A stretch of 64,000 nt of DNA from UBA6022 sp049295575. Lineage in GTDB: Bacteria; Patescibacteriota; Saccharimonadia; Saccharimonadales; Saccharimonadaceae. Below are positions 7,739-13,892 of this stretch, piece by piece. Location: positions 1 through 64,000 of the forward strand of contig JBAQQX010000003.1 of NCBI GenBank assembly GCA_049295575.1, given 5' to 3'. Below the pieces are notes generated by a model. It was not told where the DNA came from. It made no database searches and worked only from the letters and a program-made list of their open reading frames with translations. Every line of letters begins with the position of its first letter. The first letter of the stretch is position 1. Both the position numbers and the translations under genes were made by a program.

Positions 7739-7910
7739 GTCTGTAGTATATGCCTTATTCTCTTCTGTTACAAAACGTTGTTATTTTGTTTATTCTGCTT
7801 GCGCTTTTGCGACGCCTCCCGTATTGTTAGACACAGCGAAAGTTACTAAAACAAACATAACTCCAACATCATGTTGTGACTGATCGCTCTACGATAACCC
7901 ACCACAACTT

Positions 7911-7937
7911 AAAAACACCTCGCAATGAGGTGTTTTT
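7911..7937 (-). terminator. Rho-independent terminator of trmD
   Basis: AAAAACACCTC-GCAAT-GAGGTGTTTTT, an 11-bp symmetric stem just past the trmD stop. The rest of the 7739-7939 gap shows no ORF and only the upstream promoter of the DoxX-like gene. Confidence 0.9.
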
Positions 7938-7939
7938 AT

Positions 7940-8593
7940 TTATTCCGCCTTGAACGAGTTTTCGGCGCGCCACTTTGCGATTGCAGCATGGTTGCCACTT
8001 AGTAACACTTCCGGTACCTTCATGTCATTAAAGACTTCGGGGCGCGTATACTGAGGGAACTCCAGTGTCTCTCCGTCGCTAAAGCTTTCTATCTCAGTGC
8101 TCTTCTCGCCACCTAGCACGCCAGGAATTAATCGAACGATACTATCAATGATCGTCATTGCCGGCAGCTCACCACCAGTAAGCACATAATCACCAACGCT
8201 TATCTGTTGATCAACAAGACTTACGATTCGCTCGTCATAGCCCTCGTAGCGACCGCAGATAAAAATATAGCCGTTATTGCTGTCGGCGTACTCTTGAGCA
8301 GTCGCCTGCTTCCAGCGTCGTCCACGTGGCGTCATAAGTAGCACTTTTGCCGTTGGGTCATTCCGCTTTGCCTGCTCAACAGCCGCAAAGAGAGGCTCAG
8401 GCTTGAGCAGCATCCCATCACCACCGCCATACGGCGTATCATCAACCGTTCGACGAGGTCCTAGTCCAAACTCGCGCAGGTCAATAAGCGTAAATTCAGC
8501 AGCGTTTTTATCCTGTGCCTTCCACATCATGGAATTATTCAGCACACCCGTAAACATCTCTGGGAAGAGTGTAATTACTTGTATCTTTTTCAT
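7940..8593 (-). CDS. trmD: tRNA (guanine37-N1)-methyltransferase
   Basis: A 217-residue SPOUT-fold enzyme that methylates G37 of tRNAs from S-adenosylmethionine, preventing frameshifting. Diagnostic blocks are ITLFPEMF at the N-terminus, VDDTPYGGGDGMLL, LMTPRGRRW, the AdoMet-binding knot CGRYEGYDER and VGDYVLTGGELPAM. The C-terminal domain is shorter than in E. coli. It stands alone rather than beside rpsP, although rpsP and khpA lie 2-3 kb away. The promoter is TAGACA-N17-TACACT (8602-8630, minus strand), ending 8 nt before ATG. Confidence 0.96.
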   Translation of the reverse strand: MKKIQVITLFPEMFTGVLNNSMMWKAQDKNAAEFTLIDLREFGLGPRRTVDDTPYGGGDGMLLKPEPLFAAVEQAKRNDPTAKVLLMTPRGRRWKQATAQEYADSNNGYIFICGRYEGYDERIVSLVDQQISVGDYVLTGGELPAMTIIDSIVRLIPGVLGGEKSTEIESFSDGETLEFPQYTRPEVFNDMKVPEVLLSGNHAAIAKWRAENSFKAE

Positions 8594-8601
8594 CTACTAC
8601 C

Positions 8602-8643
8602 AGTGTACATGGTATTGACTTTTTTGTCTATATATGATAACAT
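8602..8643. promoter_or_regulatory. Overlapping divergent promoters
   Basis: Minus strand: TAGACA (8625-8630), 17 bp, TACACT (8602-8607), driving trmD. Plus strand: TTGACT (8615-8620), 17 bp, TAACAT (8638-8643) with an upstream TG, driving the small gene at 8703. The two -35 boxes interlock, so the two promoters probably compete for polymerase. Confidence 0.6.
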
Positions 8644-8702
8644 AATTTTACTTCGTTAAGCACTTCCGCTTTCGAGACAACGCCAAGAGAAGAGTAGCAA
8701 AG

Positions 8703-8873
8703 ATGCCGCACCGCACCGCCACTAATCAGAGCAATAATCAGACCACTCAGCCCTCGGGCCACCAGGTAGAGACAGTCCACTATGATGAAGGCACTTGCTG
8801 GCACATAGTAACTCCCGCTCTCCGCGGAGTTTTCTGGCCCAATGGCAAGTTTGACAAAGCACTCTGGCCCTAG
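8703..8873 (+). CDS. Hypothetical 56-residue protein
   Basis: A short ORF starting MPHRTATNQSNNQTTQP and ending WPNGKFDKALWP. The second half (VHYDEGTCWHIVTPALRGVF) looks like folded protein with aromatic and Gly spacing. It sits between a good plus-strand promoter (8615-8643) and a structured terminator (8882-8946), which is the main support. The ribosome site is weak (AAGAGAAGAG). The opposite-strand ORF over the same bases is judged a shadow. No family recognised. Confidence 0.5.
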   Translation: MPHRTATNQSNNQTTQPSGHQVETVHYDEGTCWHIVTPALRGVFWPNGKFDKALWP

Positions 8874-8881
8874 ACCTACTG

Positions 8882-8946
8882 AAAATGACTCGTTGTAGCT
8901 GTTCAATCGAACACTACCGCTTGAGCCACTACAGTGGGTCATTTTT
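8882..8946 (+). terminator. Branched terminator-like hairpin
   Basis: The outer stem AAAATGAC (8882-8889) pairs with GTCATTTT (8938-8945), followed by a T run. Inside lie a second stem TGTAG/CTACA and a small hairpin GTTC-AATC-GAAC. It is larger than a usual terminator but the A/T-flanked outer stem and T tract fit termination after the 56-residue ORF. Confidence 0.6.
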
Positions 8947-9044
8947 ATTTTGCTTTCATAATCAGAAATTGACTTAAGGAGACACTTGCCCCATATTAAG
9001 ACAGGCTTTCGTTTACTAATGAAGGTCTTCGCGCACGTCCCATC

Positions 9045-9332
9045 GTGCATTCAAACAAAGGAGTTGAAGCGTCCTTGCGCTCCACCAAATCAATTCGGCG
9101 CGACATTCAGTTTTATACCTCAATGTCCGCTATCACACTCGGCTGCACTATCTTTTTCGCCGCTGCTTGCTTTACCTACCTCACCTTCCTAAACGCCGCC
9201 TGCGCAATGCTCTTTCTTGTCGGCACAGCAGTTCTGATCGGCAGGTCAGTACGGTATGGCTTTGAGCATTACGAAGCAACAGTGGCACAATCTGCCCAAG
9301 CCCATCCTGGCGCCGGCGACAGGAATCGATAA
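9045..9332 (+). CDS. Hypothetical two-helix membrane protein
   Basis: A 95-residue protein from a GTG start: MHSNKGVEASLRSTKSIRRD, then two adjacent hydrophobic helices (about 28-70), then a hydrophilic tail ending HPGAGDRNR. No family recognised. No convincing Shine-Dalgarno precedes the GTG; an AAGGAGA at about 8975 would instead serve a TTG in another frame (8986), whose product looks less protein-like. Two long hairpins follow. Confidence 0.5.
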   Translation: MHSNKGVEASLRSTKSIRRDIQFYTSMSAITLGCTIFFAAACFTYLTFLNAACAMLFLVGTAVLIGRSVRYGFEHYEATVAQSAQAHPGAGDRNR

Positions 9333-9346
9333 CCACGCAACCATCT

Positions 9347-9397
9347 GAAGACACTGTCGCCACGGAGCGTTATACGACCTCCAGCGACAGTGTCTTC
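9347..9397. other. Long perfect hairpin, first of a pair
   Basis: GAAGACACTGTCGC (9347-9360) pairs perfectly with GCGACAGTGTCTTC (9384-9397). The loop itself can fold through GGAG/CTCC and CGT/ACG. No T tract follows directly. It is separated by three bases from a second long hairpin. Confidence 0.7.
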
Positions 9398-9400
9398 GGG

Positions 9401-9448
9401 CACTTACCAAAGCTATCCTGCAGCAAAGCATAATAGTTTTGGTAAGTG
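9401..9448. other. Long hairpin, second of a pair
   Basis: CACTTACCAAA (9401-9411) pairs with TTTGGTAAGTG (9438-9448) over a 26-base loop. It lies just upstream of the -10 box TATACT (9457-9462) of the next gene. Confidence 0.7.
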
Positions 9449-9489
9449 GCATCTGCTATACTACCTCTTAGATAAAGTGAGTTTTTATA

Positions 9490-9834
9490 ATGGAATTTGA
9501 GAATAATCAGCCCACTGACGAAGAGCAGAGGCGCCTTGCTGAGGCAAGAAAAATTACACTACAACCCCTTCATGCCGGAATTACACCGGATCCTATTCCT
9601 GATGCCGAAATTTCTGCACGAAGAACTCGCGAAGACTCACCAAATGCCTCTAATGACACCGAAGACACTAGTGCGCTACAGCTTATTCAGCCGAGCAAGA
9701 GTGCCCTCAATAAGCCAACAGATAATCAGCGCACGACACATACAAATTTGCGCCCTCTTGGGGCGGCCATTCTGGTCTTGGCTATCGCAACCACTATCGG
9801 TGCGACGACCTGGCTCTGGATCCAAGCTGCATAA
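9490..9834 (+). CDS. Hypothetical tail-anchored protein
   Basis: A 114-residue protein: a polar, acidic, Pro/Ser/Thr-rich N-terminal 85 residues, followed by one C-terminal hydrophobic helix (AAILVLAIATTIGATTWLWI) and a two-residue tail. The topology suggests a cytoplasmic domain tethered by its C-terminus. No family recognised. TATACT at 9457-9462 provides the -10; the leader is about 20 nt with only weak purine-rich sequence before ATG. A hairpin at 9862-9885 follows the stop. Confidence 0.65.
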   Translation: MEFENNQPTDEEQRRLAEARKITLQPLHAGITPDPIPDAEISARRTREDSPNASNDTEDTSALQLIQPSKSALNKPTDNQRTTHTNLRPLGAAILVLAIATTIGATTWLWIQAA

Positions 9835-9861
9835 AGTCACCGTAAAATATTAGATACCAAA

Positions 9862-9885
9862 AAACCACCCATAGACGGGTGGTTT
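9862..9885 (+). terminator. Hairpin terminator
   Basis: AAACCACCC-ATAGAC-GGGTGGTTT after the tail-anchored gene; the following T run is short (TTTCTC), so strength is uncertain. Confidence 0.65.
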
Positions 9886-9976
9886 CTCAGACATATAAGG
9901 CTCTCAACAATATATTGTTGCTCGCATGAGCATGTTCTCGCAGTTCTAAGAATTTTTGCTTTCGAACTGTTTATGA

Positions 9977-10369
9977 TTATATATCGAGGTCATCAAGTTC
10001 CGCAAGCTCTTTTCGAGTGTTTCTTGCTAGGTTCGACTCTTTATCCACAGGCTCATCTGTTGAGTTATTCACAGCCTCGTCACCAAGGTCGTCTGATGCT
10101 GCAGTATAGTTTTCACGCTCTTCGTCATTGTTAATGATCTTGAGATTATAACGAGCATCATTCTTAGTTCCAAGAGCACGAAGCAGAGTTCGAAGGCTTT
10201 GTGCTGTAACGCCCCTTTTACCAATAACTCGCCCAAGGTCATCAGGATTCACCGTGAGCGTAAGAAGTACGCCTTTTTCGTCAATAATACGTTCTACCAC
10301 TACGTCATCAGGAAATCCTACGAGTGATTTTACGATATATTCTACAAATTGCTGGTCGATTGTTGACAT
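9977..10369 (-). CDS. khpA: KH-domain RNA-binding protein
   Basis: A 130-residue KhpA/YlqC-type protein. The single KH domain covers about residues 1-78, with the nucleic-acid-gripping loop VIGKRG followed by TAQSLRTLLRALG. A 50-residue acidic, Ser/Asn-rich tail (DDLGDEAVNNSTDE...) extends it beyond the usual ~80 residues. In Gram-positives KhpA binds sRNA and mRNA with KhpB and affects cell division. The start at 10369 (MSTIDQQFV) is set by GGAGGG. khpA normally follows rpsP; here a plus-strand gene lies between them. Confidence 0.88.
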   Translation of the reverse strand: MSTIDQQFVEYIVKSLVGFPDDVVVERIIDEKGVLLTLTVNPDDLGRVIGKRGVTAQSLRTLLRALGTKNDARYNLKIINNDEERENYTAASDDLGDEAVNNSTDEPVDKESNLARNTRKELAELDDLDI

Positions 10370-10447
10370 ATGCCCTCCACGTCTGACTACGGTCACACTA
10401 CTGATATCGTATTTTCTAGTATAGCATGATCACTTATCGCGTATATA

Positions 10448-10504
10448 TTGACGTTTTAAAATTATTCTATTACAGTATAGTCACGTCTCACCTGTATACA
10501 GGTG
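10448..10504 (+). promoter_or_regulatory. Promoter with palindromic downstream site
   Basis: TTGACG (10448-10453), 17 bp, TACAGT (10471-10476) form a promoter. Starting 12 bp past the -10 is the perfect 16-base palindrome CACCTGTATACAGGTG (10489-10504), located at about +6 to +21, where a repressor would block the polymerase. The ribosome site GGGGAGGAAT follows. Confidence 0.6.
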
Positions 10505-10530
10505 GAGCGATTTCGATCTGGGGAGGAATC

Positions 10531-10827
10531 ATGACCACCGCCACGCTTACAAGCTTTGGCAAGGAATCACCGTCCGAACGAATCTGCAGGAGTGTCAGTA
10601 GCGCACTTCTCAAAGAAATGAAACGAGCGCCTGGCGCATGGCCGGCCAAGGATCGCAAGACGGCAGTCGCGTGCATCCGCCACCTTGCATGCAACATCGA
10701 CTCACCAGCTAGCCAGCGACACACAGTTCGCGGCAAGGCCCGGTATATCCGCCTCAGCCAAGAACAGAGTGATCTGCTGCAATACTGGTACCTCGAGGCC
10801 CTCTGGGACGAGCCGGCAGCACTGTAG
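10531..10827 (+). CDS. Hypothetical 98-residue protein
   Basis: A small helical protein starting MTTATLTSFGKESP. It contains many Arg/Lys and Gln residues and the block LSQEQSDLLQYWYLEALWDEP. No family recognised. The frame is open from 10426, but GGGGAGGAAT immediately before the ATG at 10531 fixes the start. It interrupts the otherwise usual rpsP-khpA pair on the opposite strand, has its own promoter with a palindromic site, and ends with a CCCCGC-TTCG-GCGGGG terminator, so it looks like an inserted, separately regulated unit. Confidence 0.65.
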   Translation: MTTATLTSFGKESPSERICRSVSSALLKEMKRAPGAWPAKDRKTAVACIRHLACNIDSPASQRHTVRGKARYIRLSQEQSDLLQYWYLEALWDEPAAL

Positions 10828-10890
10828 CTCCACGCCTACCACCCAACAACAAGTCGCCACCGTGGCGCCCCGGGCATCAACCGCTCGGCA

Positions 10891-10912
10891 GACCCCGCTT
10901 CGGCGGGGTTTA
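10891..10912 (+). terminator. Terminator with UUCG tetraloop
   Basis: CCCCGC-TTCG-GCGGGG followed by TTTACTTTT. It ends the transcript of the plus-strand orphan. Confidence 0.85.
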
Positions 10913-10923
10913 CTTTTGTCCAT

Positions 10924-10956
10924 AAAAAATACTCGCCGTTATGGCGAGTATTTTTT
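10924..10956 (-). terminator. Terminator of rpsP
   Basis: AAAAAATACTCGCC-GTTAT-GGCGAGTATTTTTT. The stem is symmetrical with A and T tracts on both sides and can work in both directions; it lies just past the rpsP stop. Confidence 0.9.
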
Positions 10957-10970
10957 ATTGTCAGTGAATA

Positions 10971-11315
10971 TTATTCAGCTGATTCTTCAGCAACTTCTTC
11001 TTTTGGCTGATTCTTACGGAGCTTTTCAGCGTTACGAATAGTTTTCGTTTTCTGACCAGCTTCTTTTACCCAGCTAGGAAGCTTTACGCCTGCATCTTTT
11101 AGAAGTTTTACGACACGAGGAGTTGGCTGCGCACCGTTATCGAGGTACTTTTGCGCTACTTCTACTTGTACGTTAGCATCTTTAGTATGTGGGTTGTAGC
11201 TACCAACGTAGGCTACGACACGACCGCTTGACGGGTGGCGTTGTGATTCTTGAACTGCGAGACGGTAGACAGGATAACCCTTGCGTCCGACGCGTTGCAA
11301 ACGAATTGCGAGCAT
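10971..11315 (-). CDS. rpsP: Small ribosomal subunit protein bS16
   Basis: A 114-residue S16 protein: MLAIRLQRVGRKGYPVYRLAVQES at the N-terminus, GSYNPHTKD and the block DNGAQPTPRVVKLLKDAGV are family signatures. The C-terminus ends in a Glu-rich tail (KEEVAEESAE) longer than in E. coli S16 (82 residues). S16 assembles early into the 30S body. Promoter TTGACC-N17-TAAACT lies at 11368-11396. AAGGAAG stands before the ATG. Confidence 0.96.
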   Translation of the reverse strand: MLAIRLQRVGRKGYPVYRLAVQESQRHPSSGRVVAYVGSYNPHTKDANVQVEVAQKYLDNGAQPTPRVVKLLKDAGVKLPSWVKEAGQKTKTIRNAEKLRKNQPKEEVAEESAE

Positions 11316-11367
11316 AAATGAAACTTCCTTTATAAAACTTCTTAGACTTTTTATTAGTTCTTGACCA

Positions 11368-11396
11368 AGTTTACACTATTTTAGAGCAGAGGTCAA
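11368..11396 (-). promoter_or_regulatory. Promoter of rpsP
   Basis: Minus strand TTGACC (11391-11396), 17-bp spacer, TAAACT (11368-11373), giving a leader of about 45 nt before rpsP. Confidence 0.65.
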
Positions 11397-11427
11397 TCTG
11401 TTTTAGGTGACTCTCTCGATAGGAGAT

Positions 11428-12144
11428 CTACGATTTTTGACGGTCTACGTATGCAGCAAGTGCTGCCTTGGCGGCAATTTGCTGAGCCGCCTGTTTACTG
11501 GGACCACTTCCCTGACCCATCAACTTATCGCCGACGTAGACACCAAGCTTGAAGACCTTGTCATGATCAGGGCCAACCTCTTCAAGAACGCGGTAGACAG
11601 GTGTGTGACTGTCGATTCGCTGAGATACCTCCTGAAGATGCGATTTTGGATCTCGCCAGCTACCTGTCTCAAGAATAGACTCGAGCTTACTTGTGATGTG
11701 CTTGTGAATGAATTCAGCTGCATCATTATAGCCCCGTTCAAGATAGATCGCACCGATCACTGCCTCGAAGGCATTTGCGAGAATCTGCTGTCGAGCACGC
11801 ACGCTACCGTTCTTTTCGCCACGACTCATACGTACAAGTGGCTCATAGCCAAGTTTGTCTCCGGCTTCACCAATACTCTCCGTACGCACGAGAGCAGCAC
11901 GCCAGCTAGTAAGTATACCTTCTGGCTCGCTGTGGTTATTGAATAGATAGTCCGTCACCACCAGCTCAAGTACAGCATCGCCCAGGAACTCAAGACGTTC
12001 ATTATGCTCACTCACACTCTTCTTGTGCTCGTTTACATAACTGCGGTGTGTAAGCGCCGTAATGAGTAGTTGTATGTCAGTAAATTCAAAACCAAGATGT
12101 TCGCGCGCGAAATCTTGATAGGGCGCAGTCAGCATACCGCTCAT
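11428..12144 (-). CDS. rnc: Ribonuclease III
   Basis: A 238-residue double-strand-specific endonuclease that processes rRNA and structured mRNA. The catalytic signature ERLEFLGDA is at residues 49-57, the second acidic site in AFEAVIGAIYLE near 125, and the C-terminal dsRNA-binding domain starts near DPKSHLQE and ends GPSKQAAQQIAAKAAL. Its ATG overlaps the stop of the NUDIX gene (TAATG), with AGGAG inside that gene, so translation is coupled. It is the last gene of rpmF-nusB-NUDIX-rnc. Confidence 0.96.
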   Translation of the reverse strand: MSGMLTAPYQDFAREHLGFEFTDIQLLITALTHRSYVNEHKKSVSEHNERLEFLGDAVLELVVTDYLFNNHSEPEGILTSWRAALVRTESIGEAGDKLGYEPLVRMSRGEKNGSVRARQQILANAFEAVIGAIYLERGYNDAAEFIHKHITSKLESILETGSWRDPKSHLQEVSQRIDSHTPVYRVLEEVGPDHDKVFKLGVYVGDKLMGQGSGPSKQAAQQIAAKAALAAYVDRQKS

Positions 12145-12641
12145 TATAAATTCTCCTGACGGATTCGTTTCATCGCAAGGAGCATTAGCTTTCCAATGTC
12201 CTCATATTCGATTGCATCAAGGGCGTCGTGGAATTTAAACCATTTAATACCATTCATCCACTCTTCCTTCTTAATAGCATTCGTATCTCCCTTAGCGCGT
12301 ACAAGATATATCTGCGTTGTCATTAAGACGAGTTTGTCGATACGACGGTAGCGAAAATGAATCTTTCCAAGCCAACCCAGTACTTCAGTATCAGTCAAGC
12401 CGGCTTCTTCGCCGATCTCGCGCTGCGCTGTCTGCTGAGCTGTTTCACCTTCTTCGATGTGTCCCTTCGGAATCGTCCAGCGATCTTTAGCATCTTGAAT
12501 GAGCAAGATTTCTACTTGACCCTTTTCGTCACGTCGAAAAACGACGCCACCCGCAGTTGGCTCGCGAACAATTTCCTGAATAGATGGTTTTTTACGATTA
12601 AAGTATTTCTTAAATCGGTCAAACTTCGGTGCTGTTGCCAT
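12144..12641 (-). CDS. NUDIX hydrolase
   Basis: A 165-residue NUDIX hydrolase. The NUDIX box lies at residues 60-82 (starts GHIEEGE, ends REIGEEAG), with every catalytic Glu intact. The preceding WTIPKGH segment resembles diadenosine polyphosphate or RppH-like enzymes, but the substrate is not certain. The first 25 residues are basic. It overlaps nusB by 23 nt and rnc by one base in an RNA-processing operon, which would suit an mRNA 5'-pyrophosphohydrolase role; that is inference. Confidence 0.9.
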   Translation of the reverse strand: MATAPKFDRFKKYFNRKKPSIQEIVREPTAGGVVFRRDEKGQVEILLIQDAKDRWTIPKGHIEEGETAQQTAQREIGEEAGLTDTEVLGWLGKIHFRYRRIDKLVLMTTQIYLVRAKGDTNAIKKEEWMNGIKWFKFHDALDAIEYEDIGKLMLLAMKRIRQENL

Positions 12642-13080
12642 TTGAGGTACCCTCTACAAGCGTTCGAAAGGCTGTTCCAAGAACACCATTAACGAACTTG
12701 CTTGAATTATCAGAACCAAATGCTTTTGCGAGCTCAACAGCTTCATTGATAGCTACCTTTGGCGGTACTTTATCTCCACGATGGAGTAGCTCATAAAAAC
12801 CGATGCGCAAAATCGAGCGGTCTACGCGAGCGATCTGTTCAATCGGCCAATCAGGGGCGATTGGTTGAATCACGTCGTCAAGTGCAGTCATTTCGGCAAT
12901 AACGCCTTCAACGAGTTCACGAACAAAGCCCTTGTCATCAATGGCTGAGTCATAGCGCTGAAGGTTTCGATCCAAAATTTCGTCAAGGACTACAGAGCTA
13001 TCTTCTGACTGAGTACGAAACTCATATTCATACAATGTCTGGAGTGCGACGATACGTCCAAGGTGACGATTAGAGGCCAT
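12619..13080 (-). CDS. nusB: Transcription antitermination protein NusB
   Basis: A 153-residue all-helical NusB. Characteristic parts are the N-terminal RIVALQTLYEYEF, the central PDWPIEQIARVDRSILRIGFYELL and the C-terminal INEAVELAKAFGSDNSSKFVNGVLG. NusB binds boxA of rRNA leaders with S10 (NusE) and supports ribosomal RNA antitermination. It follows rpmF by 63 bp and overlaps the NUDIX gene. Confidence 0.96.
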   Translation of the reverse strand: MASNRHLGRIVALQTLYEYEFRTQSEDSSVVLDEILDRNLQRYDSAIDDKGFVRELVEGVIAEMTALDDVIQPIAPDWPIEQIARVDRSILRIGFYELLHRGDKVPPKVAINEAVELAKAFGSDNSSKFVNGVLGTAFRTLVEGTSNGNSTEV

Positions 13081-13143
13081 AGCGGTTTGGTTCTTTCTTC
13101 ACTTACGGTTTGTTTAAGATGCGCTCTCAATACTATGAGAGAT

Positions 13144-13293
13144 TTATTTTGCGAGGTTTTTGCCAGTTTCGCGACGAGTTGTGCGAACCTTGACAGGTGA
13201 AGTACCGTTTACGCGGCGCGCAAGCTTAAGTACGAGGTGGCTGCGGCGTAGGCCGGTCTTGCGAGGGCTACTCTGCTTTTTTGGTTGTCCCAT
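13144..13293 (-). CDS. rpmF: Large ribosomal subunit protein bL32, cysteine-free
   Basis: A 49-residue protein reading MGQPKKQSSPRKTGLRRSH at its start and RRETGKNLAK at its end, matching bL32 (PKKxxSxxRxxxRRSH). It has no cysteine, so it is the zinc-free form rather than the four-Cys form. AAGGAGA stands 8 nt before the ATG. It heads the operon with nusB, NUDIX and rnc; promoter TTGAGA-N17-TATAAT at 13340-13368. Confidence 0.93.
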   Translation of the reverse strand: MGQPKKQSSPRKTGLRRSHLVLKLARRVNGTSPVKVRTTRRETGKNLAK

Positions 13294-13339
13294 TGTAAAG
13301 TTCTCCTTTTATAGGTATTTTATTCTAAAACTTATTGCC

Positions 13340-13368
13340 ATTATAGCGAATTTTGCGAGATATCTCAA
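13340..13368 (-). promoter_or_regulatory. Promoter of the rpmF-nusB-NUDIX-rnc operon
   Basis: Minus strand TTGAGA (13363-13368), 17-bp spacer, TATAAT (13340-13345). Confidence 0.8.
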
Positions 13369-13387
13369 GGGCAAAACCATCATGCTA

Positions 13388-13416
13388 TTGACAATACTTA
13401 ACATAAGTAGTATAAT
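13388..13416 (+). promoter_or_regulatory. Perfect consensus promoter
   Basis: TTGACA (13388-13393), exactly 17 bp, TATAAT (13411-13416), back to back with the rpmF promoter. It drives the secreted protein gene at 13443 and is one of the strongest promoters in the window by sequence. Confidence 0.9.
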
Positions 13417-13442
13417 GGTGGAATAAATAAGGAAATTATTTT

Positions 13443-13880
13443 ATGACAGAACTATTGAAACCTTCATCTATCGATCAGTATTCTCATAAGCCAGAAACAA
13501 ACGATGACAATAAAAACACGCTTCGCCTTAATCAACGAGGTCGACTGGCTCGAACAGGAGCACTGTTGCTCCTTGCTGCGGGCGTTACTGCCGGTGCTGC
13601 AAACGCCTTTCATGAAACCCGTGTCGGTGGCGACATCGAGCCAGTACTCTTAGGTGATACTGCAATCGATGTAATTGGCGAATCGGTCAACGAGATGGCC
13701 ACAGAATACGGCTTTAATCCAAACGAAGTCAATAGCATCGTCGAAGAAGGACAAGAAATTGGAAACCGTATCACACCCGGCCAGCAGCTCGAATCAACAG
13801 TCTACAGAAACGGTCTTGGCGGGCTTCGTGTCGAGACGAAGTTTGCTGATCCAGACAACCTTGCTCATCTCGACGACTAA
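13443..13880 (+). CDS. Hypothetical exported or anchored protein
   Basis: A 145-residue protein with a 38-residue polar N-terminus, then a transmembrane or signal segment (ALLLLAAGVTAGAANAF) and an extracytoplasmic part (about 60-145). The pattern MATEYGFNPNEVNSIVEEGQ ... ITPGQQL is reminiscent of a LysM-type repeat but too diverged to call. No family recognised. AAGGA precedes the ATG and the promoter is full consensus, so high expression is likely. Confidence 0.7.
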   Translation: MTELLKPSSIDQYSHKPETNDDNKNTLRLNQRGRLARTGALLLLAAGVTAGAANAFHETRVGGDIEPVLLGDTAIDVIGESVNEMATEYGFNPNEVNSIVEEGQEIGNRITPGQQLESTVYRNGLGGLRVETKFADPDNLAHLDD

Positions 13881-13892
13881 GTCGATAAGGAC

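Noticed and set aside
8628..9050. 140-codon minus-strand ORF
   Set aside because: It lies over the plus-strand promoter, small ORF and terminator; its product has no recognisable pattern and no ribosome site, so it is treated as a shadow.
8986..9192. 68-codon ORF from TTG with AAGGAGA upstream
   Set aside because: The ribosome site is good, but the product is Pro/Ser/Cys-rich and overlaps the more protein-like two-helix ORF at 9045. Left undecided and not called.
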